Below, one piece after another: positions 21,391 through 32,516 of a DNA stretch of 64,000 nucleotides (positions within the stretch are counted from its first letter, which is position 1; each line of letters opens with the position of its first letter). The stretch lies in NCBI RefSeq assembly GCF_030272615.1, contig NC_081407.1:155036548-155100547 (forward strand). Reading direction: 5' to 3'. Source of the stretch: Cryptomeria japonica (Eukaryota; Streptophyta; Pinopsida; Cupressales; Cupressaceae). The notes beneath the pieces were generated by a model that was given only the letters and a program-made list of their open reading frames with translations, had not been told where the DNA came from and did no database searches. Both the position numbers and the translations under genes were made by a program.

Positions 21391-21837
21391 ATTGTGGGAG
21401 AAATCAGAAACTGAGAAAAATTGAAAACGTTATTAAATTATAATGTATTTAGTATTACAGATTACCTTAACCCAGGGAATCACAGTATTATCGATTCTCC
21501 AGCCTAGAATGCACACACACAAACAGCATCATTGAAAAATCGGCGTTGGTTCAATGAAAACAAACCCATACAGCCCCTAGTTCGTGAAAAATATCGAACT
21601 CCAGTTTGTGAAAAATATTGCATGATTTAGGGGAAGAAGGCGTGAACAGTGAAAATAAAAATATAATGTTCACAATAGGGGTTTAGGTTAAGAAGGCGCA
21701 AAAATAAAATATATGGCAGCATTGTTTATAAAAATGAAAAAATCGCATGTTTAGACATTTTTTTTCAATATGGCCCACAATAGGGAAAAAATAATAAAAA
21801 CTATGTTGTGTGTTTTTTTTAATGTTTTGTTTTCAAC
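21391..21837. other. AT-rich non-coding stretch
   Basis: Nothing recognised; probably the 5' flank of hAT-1. Confidence 0.4.
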
Positions 21838-22100
21838 TTAAGGAAATTGGTCCCAGCTGTAGGGGACGTCTGTCCGTCCCCAGGACGGTCGAGGGACATC
21901 CCTGACCTCCCCCTCCGTCCCCGGGATGTACGAACGTCCCCTACGGTTGGGGCCAACGTCCCCTCGTTTTCGGGACGTCCTCGAGAAAATCTGGCAGATT
22001 GGGGACTCGGGGAAACATCCCTTGACTGTCCCCAAGTCCTTGTAATGTCCTCAGGATCGGGATGTGGGTTTTTAGGCTGGGGACGCGTCCCTGGGTTATG
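21838..22100. repeat. CpG-rich island of GGGACG/CGTCCC motifs
   Basis: GGGACG, CGTCCC and GGGACGTCC recur on both strands with about 15 CpGs in 170 bp, in a window where CpG is otherwise scarce. Plant hAT and other DNA transposons often have such subterminal motif clusters. An element end is my best guess, not proven. Confidence 0.5.
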
Positions 22101-22486
22101 TAGGGAAAAGGAGAATATTACTTGAATAAAGAGCAAGTAAATTTTTGGATTGTTTTTTCAAAACCATGGTTGGGAACAATATCCATGTTTTTTGTAAAGA
22201 AATTGTTAAAAGAAATCGACAAAACAAATTTGAAAGATGCAGTGCAATCAACTAGAAATCGTTACCATTGTTGAAGTCCCACATTTAAAAAAAAGACAAA
22301 AAAATTACTAAAACACCATGATTTTAATGAAAGAATTTGCAACTAACATTAAATTTCAGCTGAAATGAAACAATTAATTAACTAACTAGCTAACTATTTC
22401 ATCAGAAAGAGAAAACTAATTGCCAAAAGAAATATATATTCATTTTCACTATAAGGAAGAGAATAGTTTAGAGATTACATAGTAAC

Positions 22487-22716
22487 AAACTTCCTGCGAT
22501 AACAGATGCAAATCTCGGCATAACATGGGAGAAGGAGACCATCATTAAGGGCTTTTGCGTCCAATCGTAGACTTAAAGTCTTCTGTGCCTCTTCCTATTG
22601 GAAGGGCCTGACCCTTCAAGGGGGTAGCAGACTAAGGATAGAACAATACCATTAAGCCATTTGAGCTTGGTGTTTAGAACTTGCATAGACAATTTGGTCA
22701 TACATTATAGGTACCC
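22487..22716 (-). repeat. Dispersed repeat, copy 1
   Basis: Its reverse complement matches 48038-48275 through TAGGGGGGTACCTATAATGT, GTTCTAAACACCA, GCTTAATG, GTTCTAT, GCTACCC and GGTCAGGC/CTTCCA blocks. It has no clear coding frame and is probably part of an unidentified retroelement. Confidence 0.6.
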
Positions 22717-24870
22717 CCCTAAGTAGTATGACTCTCTGGGTAGTGGTGTATCTGGTTCAAGTGAACTGATGGTCGCATGCTAGTTGCAGTGCCACCTTGG
22801 CCAAATATTCATAATATAAGCACTATAATGTGCAGTCAATGTTCACCACCCTTATTCGGCATGATTAAATGGAGTACTTCTGATTCTTTAATCATAACTA
22901 CATTGTTCAACTAACCAAGGATAAACCCACTTGTTCATTATTCACATTACTACTCACAAACAGATATAGACATTCAACAAGTATTATAATTAATCAACCA
23001 ACTTATTGCTGATTATAGAGTGAAATAAGCCATTGATGCAATCAGTCAAAGCATACAGACAAGGATTAACAATAATGACAGATCAATGATGAATACATAA
23101 TAATCCTTGCTTCTTTGATTTATTTCCATTACACAAAGAACAAATAATAGATATGAGACAAATTTTCTTTACACCCAACAAGTGCTTCCTTACTAATCTG
23201 GATGACTTTTCCATTTAGTCATATCGAACCAGAACCTAGTTACAGTTCAACCATAGACTACTAATACCAATTAGATCCTATTCCTGACATGAATATTGAG
23301 ACTCTGTCGATCCAATCTGCAATACCAAGGAAGGGCATGCCAGACAGATCTTTAGGGGATAAAGATTTGATTCAATCATAAACTCTACTAAAAATTGTCT
23401 TAGACAAAAAACTATCTCAATGCTAACGCAAGAACAAACAAACCAAGATTACTGTAACTGTACCATATGATCAGGCAGATTTAAAACAAATAATTCTTGA
23501 AGATTCCTTTTAGTAAATCTCCAATATAATTTTATTATAATAACATGCATGAATACAACTACACAAACATACTTCATTTTTCTGGAGAACAATTAAATAT
23601 AGATACTTAATACCGCGCTATCATACCATGAACAAGGTATGCAGACGAATTCACTACCATTCAGAAACTTATTATCAGTTTACAAAATACCCTAAAGATA
23701 CCAAGCATTATCAATCTTGTTCTGCTTCTAGCTCAATATTTCCAACAATATAGTAAACAAACAAAATTATAAAGTACGAGGAAGTATAACATGCCTCGTT
23801 TGTAATCGCAGAACAAGAACTAGCTTCAGATTGACACAACATACTAACCACAATGTGTATTCCTTGATCATAGATTTAGAACCTCTAATGGCAACCATAG
23901 CTACTCGATCACAAGGATTGACTACATATTATTGATTCACATAATTCATAAGATGGATTGCATACTGTGTACTTATTTCAACTACCAGAATTTCTGGATG
24001 TGATCAATAAGAGCCTCACTCTCTTGTAGAGAGGACAACTACAAAAGTTTATGTTTTTCTCTTTTATAGAGCAGATTGCATAACGAATAATGTAAGAGTG
24101 ATTTCCTTCATCCCCCCCCCCCCCCCCCACTTCGATTAACACCGAAATCCTTCCTCTAATGAACAACCACGAGTTCTTGAAACGTATATCAAAGGTGCTC
24201 AAGGGATTCCTTCCTTCCACCGCTCAATAATATTAATAATGATAATGATATCTTTGGCTTTATAGCCGCTATTTATGTTCACTATAAAATAAATAAATAA
24301 ATCCTAACCATGAATTATTTAAGCATATATATATATATATATATATTATACCTTTAGGTGTAGGTGTGTATATTCACATATATATATATATACAAGTGTA
24401 TGAATGCTATGCATGCTCATAACATATATATATGAAATAGTCCACAAAAGATAAATTATGGTTCAATTATATCTAATACATAATAACAAAATCCAGACAA
24501 CAACACATAAACATACTCCAAGAGATTAAGGGGTCAAACTGACATTCACCGACAAACAAGACGGAAAGAACTATCCCTAAAGCCAAGGTGTCGACTGACT
24601 ATGAGAACAACTTATCTTCAGACTCATGATTTGATGTCAATTGATCTTTTCCAAAGTTTGCAATCCTCTCCTTGATGATACACTCCCTCCCTCCCGAGGG
24701 CATCATGTATCCTGCATCCACTTGGTTACATGAAAAACTAGTTAGTCACATCTTAACCACATTAATGTATTTCATTAAATATCAATAACAAAATAACTTC
24801 TTCATTCAATTTCCAATCATTAAGAATTTCCATTCATAGCGAAAGCAAAACTATATCATTGATTAACTAA
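22717..24870. other. Unannotated AT-rich DNA with microsatellites
   Basis: No coding signal found. It holds a C17 run (24112-24128) and several AT dinucleotide runs (about 24327-24346, 24379-24393). The C run after TTCAT may mark another decayed Copia LTR end. Confidence 0.5.
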
Positions 24871-24879
24871 TCACAAAAA

Positions 24880-25786
24880 CATGATAAGCATTATTCCAAA
24901 GTCAGGAAAGAGGGATGTAACATATAGCATTACCATTTTATGTAGTAGTAGGAGTAGGATTCACACCATTACTAAAAATGGTGTGCCTATACGACAAGAG
25001 ATAGTGTTAAAATATATTAGCAAGCATGAAGAAGCAAAAGAGAGAGAAGCCCGTAGATTAAATCAACCCGTTTCAAAAAAGTCAAAGGGAATGTAGCCCC
25101 CATCTAATCCCAATATTATAGTAGAAAACTACCCATTGTTTTTCACAGCAGAGCTTGAAAGTGAAGACAATGTTAAAATATATTAGGGAGCATGAAGAAG
25201 CAGAAAAAAGAGAGAAGCTTGTAGATTAAATCAACTTGTTTCAAAAAAGTCAAAGGGAATGTAGCCCCCATCTAATCCCAATATTATAGTAGAAAACTAC
25301 CCATTTTTTTTCGCAGCTGAGCTTGAAAGTGAAACACTATTGTATGCGGGTGCTAAAAGATCAAAGGGGCCTTTAGAAAGTGCATTTCAAAAGGAAAGTT
25401 GAGACATTGCTAACCAAGATGTAGCAAGATGCATATATGCAAATGGGTTGGCTTTCAATGTTGTTCACTTTCCATATTGGAAAAAGATGTTGAAAAGTGT
25501 TAATAAAGCTCCAAGAGGGTATAAGGGCCCAGGTTATCAAAAGGTATGTGGCACTTTGTTGGAAAGAGAGGTCAAGGGGGTTGAAGATGCATTGAAGTCC
25601 ATAAGGGAATCATGGACTGAGACAGGTGTATCCATTGTTTTAGATGGGTGGAAAGATTCCAAAAATCATCCCTTGATCAATGTCATAGCGATGTCCTCTA
25701 AAGTGGTGAAAGTTGTGGATTGCGAGGGCCAAGTAAAAGATGGGTAATTTATTGTAGATATTCTCATCTCTGCCATTGGGGTAGTG
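24880..25786 (+). pseudogene. hAT transposase, N-terminal part (hAT-2)
   Basis: Plus-strand fragments carry the hAT/DUF659 signature: ANGLAFNVVHFPYWKKM, APRGYKGPGYQKV, GVSIVLDGWKDSKNHPLINV, and KVVDCEGQVKDG, followed after a TAA by FIVDILISAIG, up to the LTR junction at 25787. The upstream part has an RLNQPVSKKSK linker, and a 166-bp stretch of it is present twice in tandem. The middle of the gene is missing; the C-terminus lies beyond the inserted LTR elements at 34750. It is a different copy from hAT-1. Confidence 0.8.
25006..25337 (+). repeat. 166-bp tandem duplication inside hAT-2
   Basis: GTTAAAATATATTAG starts at 25006 and again at 25172. The two units are nearly identical throughout (AAAGTCAAAGGGAATGTAGC in both). 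The duplication is confined to this copy's pre-catalytic region. Confidence 0.9.
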
Positions 25787-26414
25787 TGATGTAACAGAGG
25801 GTGATATTAACCTTCACTCACCATTTCCCTATCAACTCATAGGGTCTTCAGTCTTGTCGAACATGAGAAATTGCAGGGTTTGTCAACATGTTCTCCCTTC
25901 ATCAACTCCCTAACCTAGCACATGAGGATGCTAGGTCTATCTTTGAAGGTAGACAAACTCCACTCCACCCTCTGCTGCAGTACCTAATTCTACCATTAAA
26001 CTAACCCTAACACGACCCATTCCACCTAAAAATATCTACAGTATGGTGGAATGGTGGTTGTTCATATTATGGACTTTCAAACTTCTTAAGTTCCTGGCTA
26101 TGAACTCTTTCTGTCACTGATATGACAAAAACTATGAACTTCTTTAACCCAATACACCTGCATACTCAAATGACATTAGAGTATAACACACTTAACTAAA
26201 CTGGCATTCAATGTTTGTTATCAGTCCATACCGTCTGCATAAGCATAAAAACAGAAAAGAAAGGTGTAGAAAAACTGTTCTCAGTACAACAAAAAATGAA
26301 AAGTCTCTTATTTCCTCTTCCTTCAGTTTTATATCAGCAATGTAACAAAAAAAAATGACCCTGCCTCATGTTTTCTCGAGGCATATAAACAACAGAAAGT
26401 TTGGACACCAACCA
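25787..26414 (-). mobile_element. 3' LTR of element A
   Basis: 628 bp, matching 31310-32516 once the latter's insertion is removed. Plus-strand edges are TGATGTAACAGAGGG and GGACACCAACCA. The exact right edge is uncertain by one or two bases. Confidence 0.85.
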
Positions 26415-26589
26415 TGACTGTTGGTGTTCCAGCTACAGTCGAATGGGCATCTCCTTTTCAGTTACAAGATAGACCCTAGAAGACTAAATCTGAGGAAAAC
26501 AAAATGGTCAATATTGACCTTATTACAACCAAAGAAAATAAATTCCCTAAAACTACCAAAATTTGCCAAGTTGGTGCTCCTCGACCATA

Positions 26590-27992
26590 TACCTAGAGAG
26601 GAAAAGATTTCATTCTCTTGATGAAATGAGGTCTTCAACTTTGGCTCCATGTTGGTTAATGTTTGCTTCAGACATCCAAGTTGCATCCTCATTCGGTAGA
26701 CCAAGCCATTTGACCAAGTATTCCTTTTACTCCTTCCTTCTTGTCCTCTTCACCACCTTGGAATCTAAGATAGCTTCAAGCTGCATCAGTTGGTTAGGTG
26801 GAAGATCTTTAATCCAATCCACATCATCATCTTGACCTGTAATAACATGTTCATCTGCTTCCTGCCCTTCAACAACAGTTCCCCTAAAAGGGTATAGATC
26901 AGCCACATTAAAAATTGGTGAGATGGCAACTCCTTGTGGGAGTTCTATCTCATATGCATTATGACCAAACCTGTGTACAATCCTGCAAGGGCCAATCTTT
27001 TTCATCATTAACTTGGTGTATTTGCCTTTGGGAAGCCTTTTTTTCCTGAGATAAGCAAACACCATATCCCCAACCTTGTATTGGACATCTTTCTTTCTCA
27101 AATCTATACTCTCCTTATACTTTCCCACACTTTTCTTTAAAGTCTCTTTGACCCGCTCATGGATATATTTCATGGTTACAGAAAAATCTTCAGCATGTGC
27201 ACTTCTTTTGTTCAATCCACTTATGTCTCTCAGCTCATAGACTCCCCTTGGATGCATTCCATAAACAACCTCAAATGGACTTTTACCAATACTACGGTTG
27301 ACTGAGTTGTTATACGCATATTCGGCCTGTGACAAGATCAAATCCCATGCTTCCTTATGTTCCTTTGTCAAACCTCTCAATAAATTGCCCAAAGTTCTGT
27401 TCACAACATCAGTTTGCCCATCTGTTTGAAGATGGTAGGCAAAAATGAAGGTTAAATTAGTCCCTAGCTTCCTCCGCAAGGTTCTCCAAAAATGGCCAAT
27501 GAACTTGGGATCTTTGTCTGATACTATAGACAATGACAAACCATGAATTCTGACAATCTCTCTAAAGAACAAATGTGCAATATGAGAAGCATCATTAGTT
27601 GTTTTACATGCAATGAAATGTGCCATCTTACTAAATCTATCCACTACTACATAAACACTGTCAAACCCTCTTGAAGTCCTTGGTAGTCCCAACACAAAAT
27701 CCATAGTTATTGACTCCCATGGTCTGTTTTGTATGGGTAAAGGTTGATACAAACCGGCATTGGAACTTGAGCCCTTAGCCCTTTGACATATCATACAACT
27801 ATCAACAAACTTTTTCACATCCAAGTGCATCTTTGGCCAATAGTAAAACCTCTTGACCTGTTCCAAAGTTTTATCACAACCAAAATGTCTTCCTAAAGTA
27901 CCACAGTGTTTTTCCTTCACCAAATTCTCCCTCATTGAGCATTTAGGCACACACAACTGGGCCCCCTTGAAGAATAACCCATCTTGTATCAC
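26590..27992 (-). pseudogene. Integrase with chromodomain (element A)
   Basis: The integrase reads from 27992: a zinc-finger part (GRHFGCDKTLEQVKRFYYWP, CMICQ), the core with first Asp in ITMDFVLGLP, second Asp in SDKDPKF, then TDGQTDVVNRTLGN. Here Asp replaces the Glu normally completing the DDE triad. A GPF-like module reads GPCRIVHRFGHNAYEIELP. After VVKRTRRKE and a single TAA (26727-26729) the same frame continues KEYLVKWLGLPNEDATWM, a chromodomain (to about 26600). Such domains are thought to guide integration to particular chromatin. The frame is otherwise open for about 420 codons. Confidence 0.9.
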
Positions 27993-27999
27993 AAAATCC

Positions 28000-29489
28000 T
28001 CTCAGTCTTTATGAAATGAACCTTGAAATTGCTGGCATACATTAAAAGCATCACTGAAATCTGCATCAATAGCATACATACCTCTAAAACTGTCTATTCC
28101 CACACTTTGGAGCTGCACTTCTTGTACTTGTCCTGCTCTCCTACTCAATGCATCAGCTACTTTGTTGGCTTGACCTTTCTTATGTTTGATGGTTAATGTA
28201 TGGGCTTGAAGATATTCTACCCATTTCATGTGTTTATGACTTAGTTTCTCTTGGCTGTTAAGAAAACTCAAAGCATGATTATCAGTGAATACTACAAACT
28301 CCTTAGGTAGAAGGGTAATGTCTCCATTCTTTTAAGCGCTTGGACCATGGCATAAAGCTCCAAATCATATGATGAATATTTCTTTTTGGCTTCATTTAAT
28401 TTTTCACTAAAGAATGCAATTGGTTTTCCTTCTTGATTTAATACTGCCCCTATTACAAACCCACTAACATCACACTCAATAGTAAATACTTTACCAAAAT
28501 CAGGAAGAGTAAGGATTGGTTGTTGTGATACCTTTTTCTTGAAGAATTCAAAACTTTGATCTGCTTCCTTTGTCCATTGAAATCTGATCTTTTTCTCCCC
28601 TTTAATGGTGTCTATCTTTGGTGCAACAATATGACTGAAATTTCTGATAAATTTCCGGTAAAAACTTGCCAAACCATGGAAACCCCTAACTTCTCCAACT
28701 GTCCTAGGTGTAGGCCAACTGATTATTGCTTCCACTTTGGTGGGATCCATCTTCAAAGTTCCTTGGGAGATCTCAAATCCTAAATAGACAAGTTCCTCTT
28801 TCATCCACACACACTTCTTGAGGTTGATCGTTAGTCTTTCTTCATTCAATTTCCTCAACACCCTGTCCAAGTGTTCCAAATGTTCTTTTGTCTTGCTGTA
28901 GACTAAAATGTCATCCAGGTATATTACTACAAACTTATTGATAAAATCCCTCAAGACCTCATTCATGAGTCTCATGAATGTACTAGGGGCATTAGATAAC
29001 CCAAAGGGCATCACTAACCATTCATAGAGGCCTTCATTGGTTTTGAATGCTGTTTTCCACTCATCACCTTCTCTTACCCTTATTTGATGATAACCACTCC
29101 TTAAATCTATCTTTGAAAAATACCTTGCACCTGCTAGGCTATCCATGAGGTCTTCTATCCGAGGTATAGGAAATCTGTACATAATTGTGATTTTGTTTAT
29201 AGCCCTAGAGCCTGTGCAAAGTCTCCACTTCCCATTCCTTTTTGGGTGCCAATACAGTTGGTACAACACATAGACTTAGGCTCTTTCTTACTAAACCTTT
29301 ATCCAACAACTCCTGCACTTGATTTTTGATCTTCTCATTTTGTTGAGGTGTCATCTTATATGCTGCCTTATTTGGCAAACTTGCACCAGGTATTAAGTCA
29401 ATGTGATGACTTACATCCTGGACTGGAGGCAAAGCATTTGGCAACTCCTCCACTACTATATTTTCATACTTGTCAAGTAGACCCTGCAC
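28000..29489 (-). pseudogene. Reverse transcriptase and RNase H (element A)
   Basis: Read from 29489: QDVSHHIDLIPGASLP and the start of RT, a frameshift near 29210, then [53 protein letters not shown] and the catalytic YLDD in [12 protein letters not shown] (about 28930). RNase H follows ([36 protein letters not shown]). After a second frameshift near 28300 it continues with KHMKWVEYLQAHTLTIKHKK and KVADALSRR to about 28002. All main RT motifs are present; the frameshifts inactivate it. Confidence 0.9.
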
Positions 29490-29526
29490 TTCACTAGGGA
29501 CTTTTTCCTTGTTCAGTTGCAGTATT

Positions 29527-30114
29527 TTAGATTGGTTTAGCTACAATGGCATATCCACATCCTTCTTCCTCAAGGTCCTTCAAAAACTCCTCCTTCACCA
29601 CTATGACACTAGGTCCTTCATGAGCTGCACCCATATCTTCTTGCAGTGGTTCAAGGGTATAAGACAGTCCATCCTTCTCAATAATATAAATGTTTTTATG
29701 CCCATCATGTTGGGCTCTCCTATCAAATTGCCAAGGCCTTCCAAGAAGAAGGTGACACACATCCATTGGAACAGTATCACAGATAACTTTATCCTTGTAA
29801 GGACCCATATTAAACTCTACCCATGCCTGCTCATTCACAAGTACCTGCTGTCCCTTATTAAGCCATGATATCTTATAAGTATTTTGATGAGGGATTCTCT
29901 TCAGTTTAAGTTTTTCTACCATTTCTAAAGACACTATATTATCTGTTGAACCTGAATCAACTATAACTTTGCATACCTTGCCTTGAGATTTGCAAACTGT
30001 TCGAAACAAAGCTTTCCTTTGTGGAGGCTCCTTGATGGTTGGTACTTCTATTAGAGTCCTTTTACTCATAAGAGATTCTCCTGTCTCCGGAGTGACATGA
30101 AAAGGAGAGTTCAC
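29527..30114 (-). pseudogene. Aspartic protease (element A)
   Basis: Open for 195 codons. The retropepsin core is VCKVIVDSGSTDNIVS (about 29970), followed by CHLLLGRPWQFDRRAQHDG (the LLGRPW hallmark of gypsy proteases). It lies between gag and RT, in a frame different from both. Confidence 0.85.
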
Positions 30115-30119
30115 ACTCC

Positions 30120-31267
30120 ATCCTCCCGCACTAATTGATTCCTCTTTTCTCCATTATTAGAACTTGTAATAGCTTTATCAGGACACTTCCATGCTTCATG
30201 TCCAATTTGGTTGCAGTTATAGCACTTTCCTTAGAAAGAATTAGAACCCCTTCCTGGTCCATTGAGTCTTCCTCTGCCTCCCAGTCTCCTACCTATAAAA
30301 CTTCCTCTTGAATCACCATTAGACTCTTGGTTTGTATTTTGCTCACCTGGGTCCTTTTGTGGCCCTCTTCCACTACGATTTCCTCTGCCTCTAAAATTTC
30401 TTCCCCTACCTCTTCCTTGTTGTTCTTGCTTTCTCTTAATCTTTTCTTCAGCCTTACAAGCGAGTTGATAGCATTCCTCCATAATCTTTGGGGTGGCCAA
30501 GCTCAATTCATCCTGTATGTTGAATCTCAGCCCATTGAGATACCTTGTAATCTTTTCCACCTCCTCTTCATAGTGTCCGGATCTCAAAGTCAGTTTGTGG
30601 AATTCTTCAGTAAGGACATAACATCCATATCCTGCTGCTTCAGACTTTGAAGTTTCCTAAATGTCTGCACAATATAATCAACTGGTAGGAATTGGGCCTT
30701 GAGTTTTGAGACCATTCCGTCCCATGACAATATCTTTGTTTTACTATCGTTCACCCTCTCTTCTTGAACAAAATTCCATCAAGTGAGTGCTGGACCTTTT
30801 AGTTTTGTTTTGGTATACCTTACCTTCTCGGTATCCTCTACCTCCTCAAATTCAAATAAATTGTCTAGTGCTTCTATCCATGCTAGGAGCTCTTCACTAT
30901 GTCTTTTTCCTCCATACATGGGCACTTCAACCTTCGCCATGGAGACACTATCCCCTTTCATAGCCTTGAGCATCCTTATCATTCTCAACTTTTCAGGGTC
31001 CATTGGTGGCTCTAGCACATGCTGATCCACATTTGGAGGGTTATTACCGTCACCCCCTTTCTCTTCCTCATCACTTTGGTCACCATTGACCATTCCTCTT
31101 CTTTGATTCTTTTCCAAAGCTGCTAATCGGGCCAAGGTCGCTTCTTGAGATTCTTTGAAAAGTCTATCCTTCAAAAGTAGTTGGTCTCTCAACCCTTGAA
31201 TCTCCCTAACTACAAAATAACCTTTTGGAGGCATCTTGGATTTCAACTTACTTGCCCCTAGTTTCAT
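30120..31267 (-). pseudogene. gag (element A)
   Basis: The ATG near 31267 (or MPPKG a few codons on) opens a coiled-coil N-terminus, then the gag capsid core (VEVPMYGGKRHSEELLAWIE, about 30900). A frameshift follows near 30780. The second part (EEVEKITRYLNGLRFNIQDE, then a Gly/Arg-rich run) leads, after a TAA near 30233, to an intact CCHC knuckle CYNCNQIGHEAWKC (about 30190). Confidence 0.85.
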
Positions 31268-31295
31268 TCACTTCTCTCTTTTGATCTACAACCGT

Positions 31296-31308
31296 GCTTT
31301 GATACCAC
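31296..31308 (-). promoter_or_regulatory. Primer binding site of element A
   Basis: Minus strand GTGGTATCAAAGC: an initiator tRNA-Met site with one change from TGGTATCAGAGC, immediately inside the 5' LTR. Confidence 0.85.
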
Positions 31309-31527
31309 TTGATGTAACAGAGGGTGATATTAACCTTCACTCACCATTTCCCTATCAACTCATAGGGTCTTCAGTGCTGTCGAACATGAGAAATTGCAGG
31401 GTCTGTCAACATGTTCTCCCTTCATCAACTCCCTAACCTAGCACATGAGGATGCTAGGTCTATCTTTGAAGGTAGTCAAACTCCACTCCACCCTCTGCTG
31501 TAGTACCTAATTCTACCATTAAACTAA

Positions 31528-32062
31528 TGTAATGTCCCTACTATTTAGAGATCATTAACCTGCAAAACAGATTGTTAGAACATGACAAACATATATGTAT
31601 ATATAAGTAATCTAAATTATAATCTAACTTCAATGCTTAATTAACATAATCATAATTTTTATCTAATAAAAAGGATACGAATGCGATACAAAGTATGTCC
31701 TTAGGCGGCCGTGAAGCTCACCTTCTTGGAACCCCTTGGTTCCAAGCCCTCCAGGAAATCGAAGATGAGTTCGAATCCTGTCTTGGGTGTAACCTCTTAC
31801 ACCCAAGCCTTCCAAGGAAGACCCTTGTCTATTCCTTGTCTATTCCTTGCCTTGGGTGATGCCTTCATCATCCAAGTCCTCAAAGGGAATCGGCCCGACC
31901 TTGAGTCCTGTGTTGGGTATAACCTCTTATACCCAAGCTAGCCAAGGAAGACCCTTGCCTTACCTTGTCTTGGGTGATGCCTCCATCATCCAAGTCCTTA
32001 AGGGGAATTCACCAGATCCTTCTCTTCTTGATTGAGTTTTAGTCAACCAAGCAATACATTCT
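31528..32062. mobile_element. 535-bp LTR-like insertion with serial hairpins
   Basis: Begins TGTAATGTCCCTAC and ends near AATACATTCT. It is flanked by a 49-bp direct duplication of the host LTR (31479-31527 and 32063-32111), far longer than a normal target duplication. Inside are six hairpins of form CTTG...CAAG and a tandem duplication of about 125 bp. The start resembles the LTR starts at 10732 and (minus strand) 34749. It is probably a solo LTR of an unidentified family. Confidence 0.65.
31725..32051. repeat. Series of six short hairpins
   Basis: Hairpins at 31725-31746, 31782-31807, 31851-31876, 31913-31936, 31969-31994 and 32027-32051. The first five have 4-nt CCTT or CCTC loops. 31782-31807 has stem CTTGGGTGTAA/TTACACCCAAG. 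31913-31936 has TTGGGTATAA/TTATACCCAA, so a G-C pair has become A-T on both arms. Stems at 31851 and 31969 have one G-T pair. The sixth has a larger loop and one mismatch. Confidence 0.9.
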
Positions 32063-32516
32063 AACTCCACTCCACCCTCTGCTGTAGTACCTAATTCTAC
32101 CATTAAACTAACCCTAACACGACCCATTCCATTTGAAAATATCTACAGTATGGTGGAATGGTGGTCGTTCATATTATGGACTTTGAAACTTCTTAAGTTC
32201 CTGGCTTTGAACTCTTCCTGTCACTGATATGATAGAAACTATGAACTTATTTAACCCGATACACCTGTAGACTCAAATGACATTAGAGTATAACACACTT
32301 AACTATATTGGCATTCAATGTTTGTTTTCAGTCCATACGGTCCGCATAAGCATAAAAACAGAAAAGAAAGTTGCAGAAAAACCGTTCTTAGTATAGCAGA
32401 AAATGAAAAGTCTCTTATTTCCTCTTCCTTCAGTTATACATCAACAATGTAACAAAAAAAACCTTGCCTCGTGTTTTCTCGAGGCATATAAACAACAGAA
32501 TGTTTGGACACCAACA

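Larger units (their letters stand above)
25787..32516 (-). mobile_element. Chromodomain Ty3/gypsy element (A)
   Basis: Minus-strand element with 5' LTR at 31310-32516 (carrying its own insertion), a tRNA-Met primer site, gag, protease, RT-RNase H, integrase, chromodomain, and a 3' LTR at 25787-26414. The order and the C-terminal chromodomain place it among plant chromoviruses. All coding parts are broken by frameshifts. Flanking bases do not match (TAGTG on the left, ATCAT on the right): the left side is hAT-2 and the right side is another gag, so the ends come from a rearranged site. Confidence 0.9.
31310..32516 (-). mobile_element. 5' LTR of element A, with an insertion
   Basis: Homologous to 25787-26414. 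It is interrupted at 31528-32062 by a 535-bp sequence. Without that and the 49-bp duplication around it, the LTR is about 623 bp. Confidence 0.9.

Noticed and set aside
21819-22136. Overlapping Arg/Gly/Pro-rich frames in the CpG island
   Set aside because: Both strands are open because of composition and repeated GGGACG. No homologous motif was seen.
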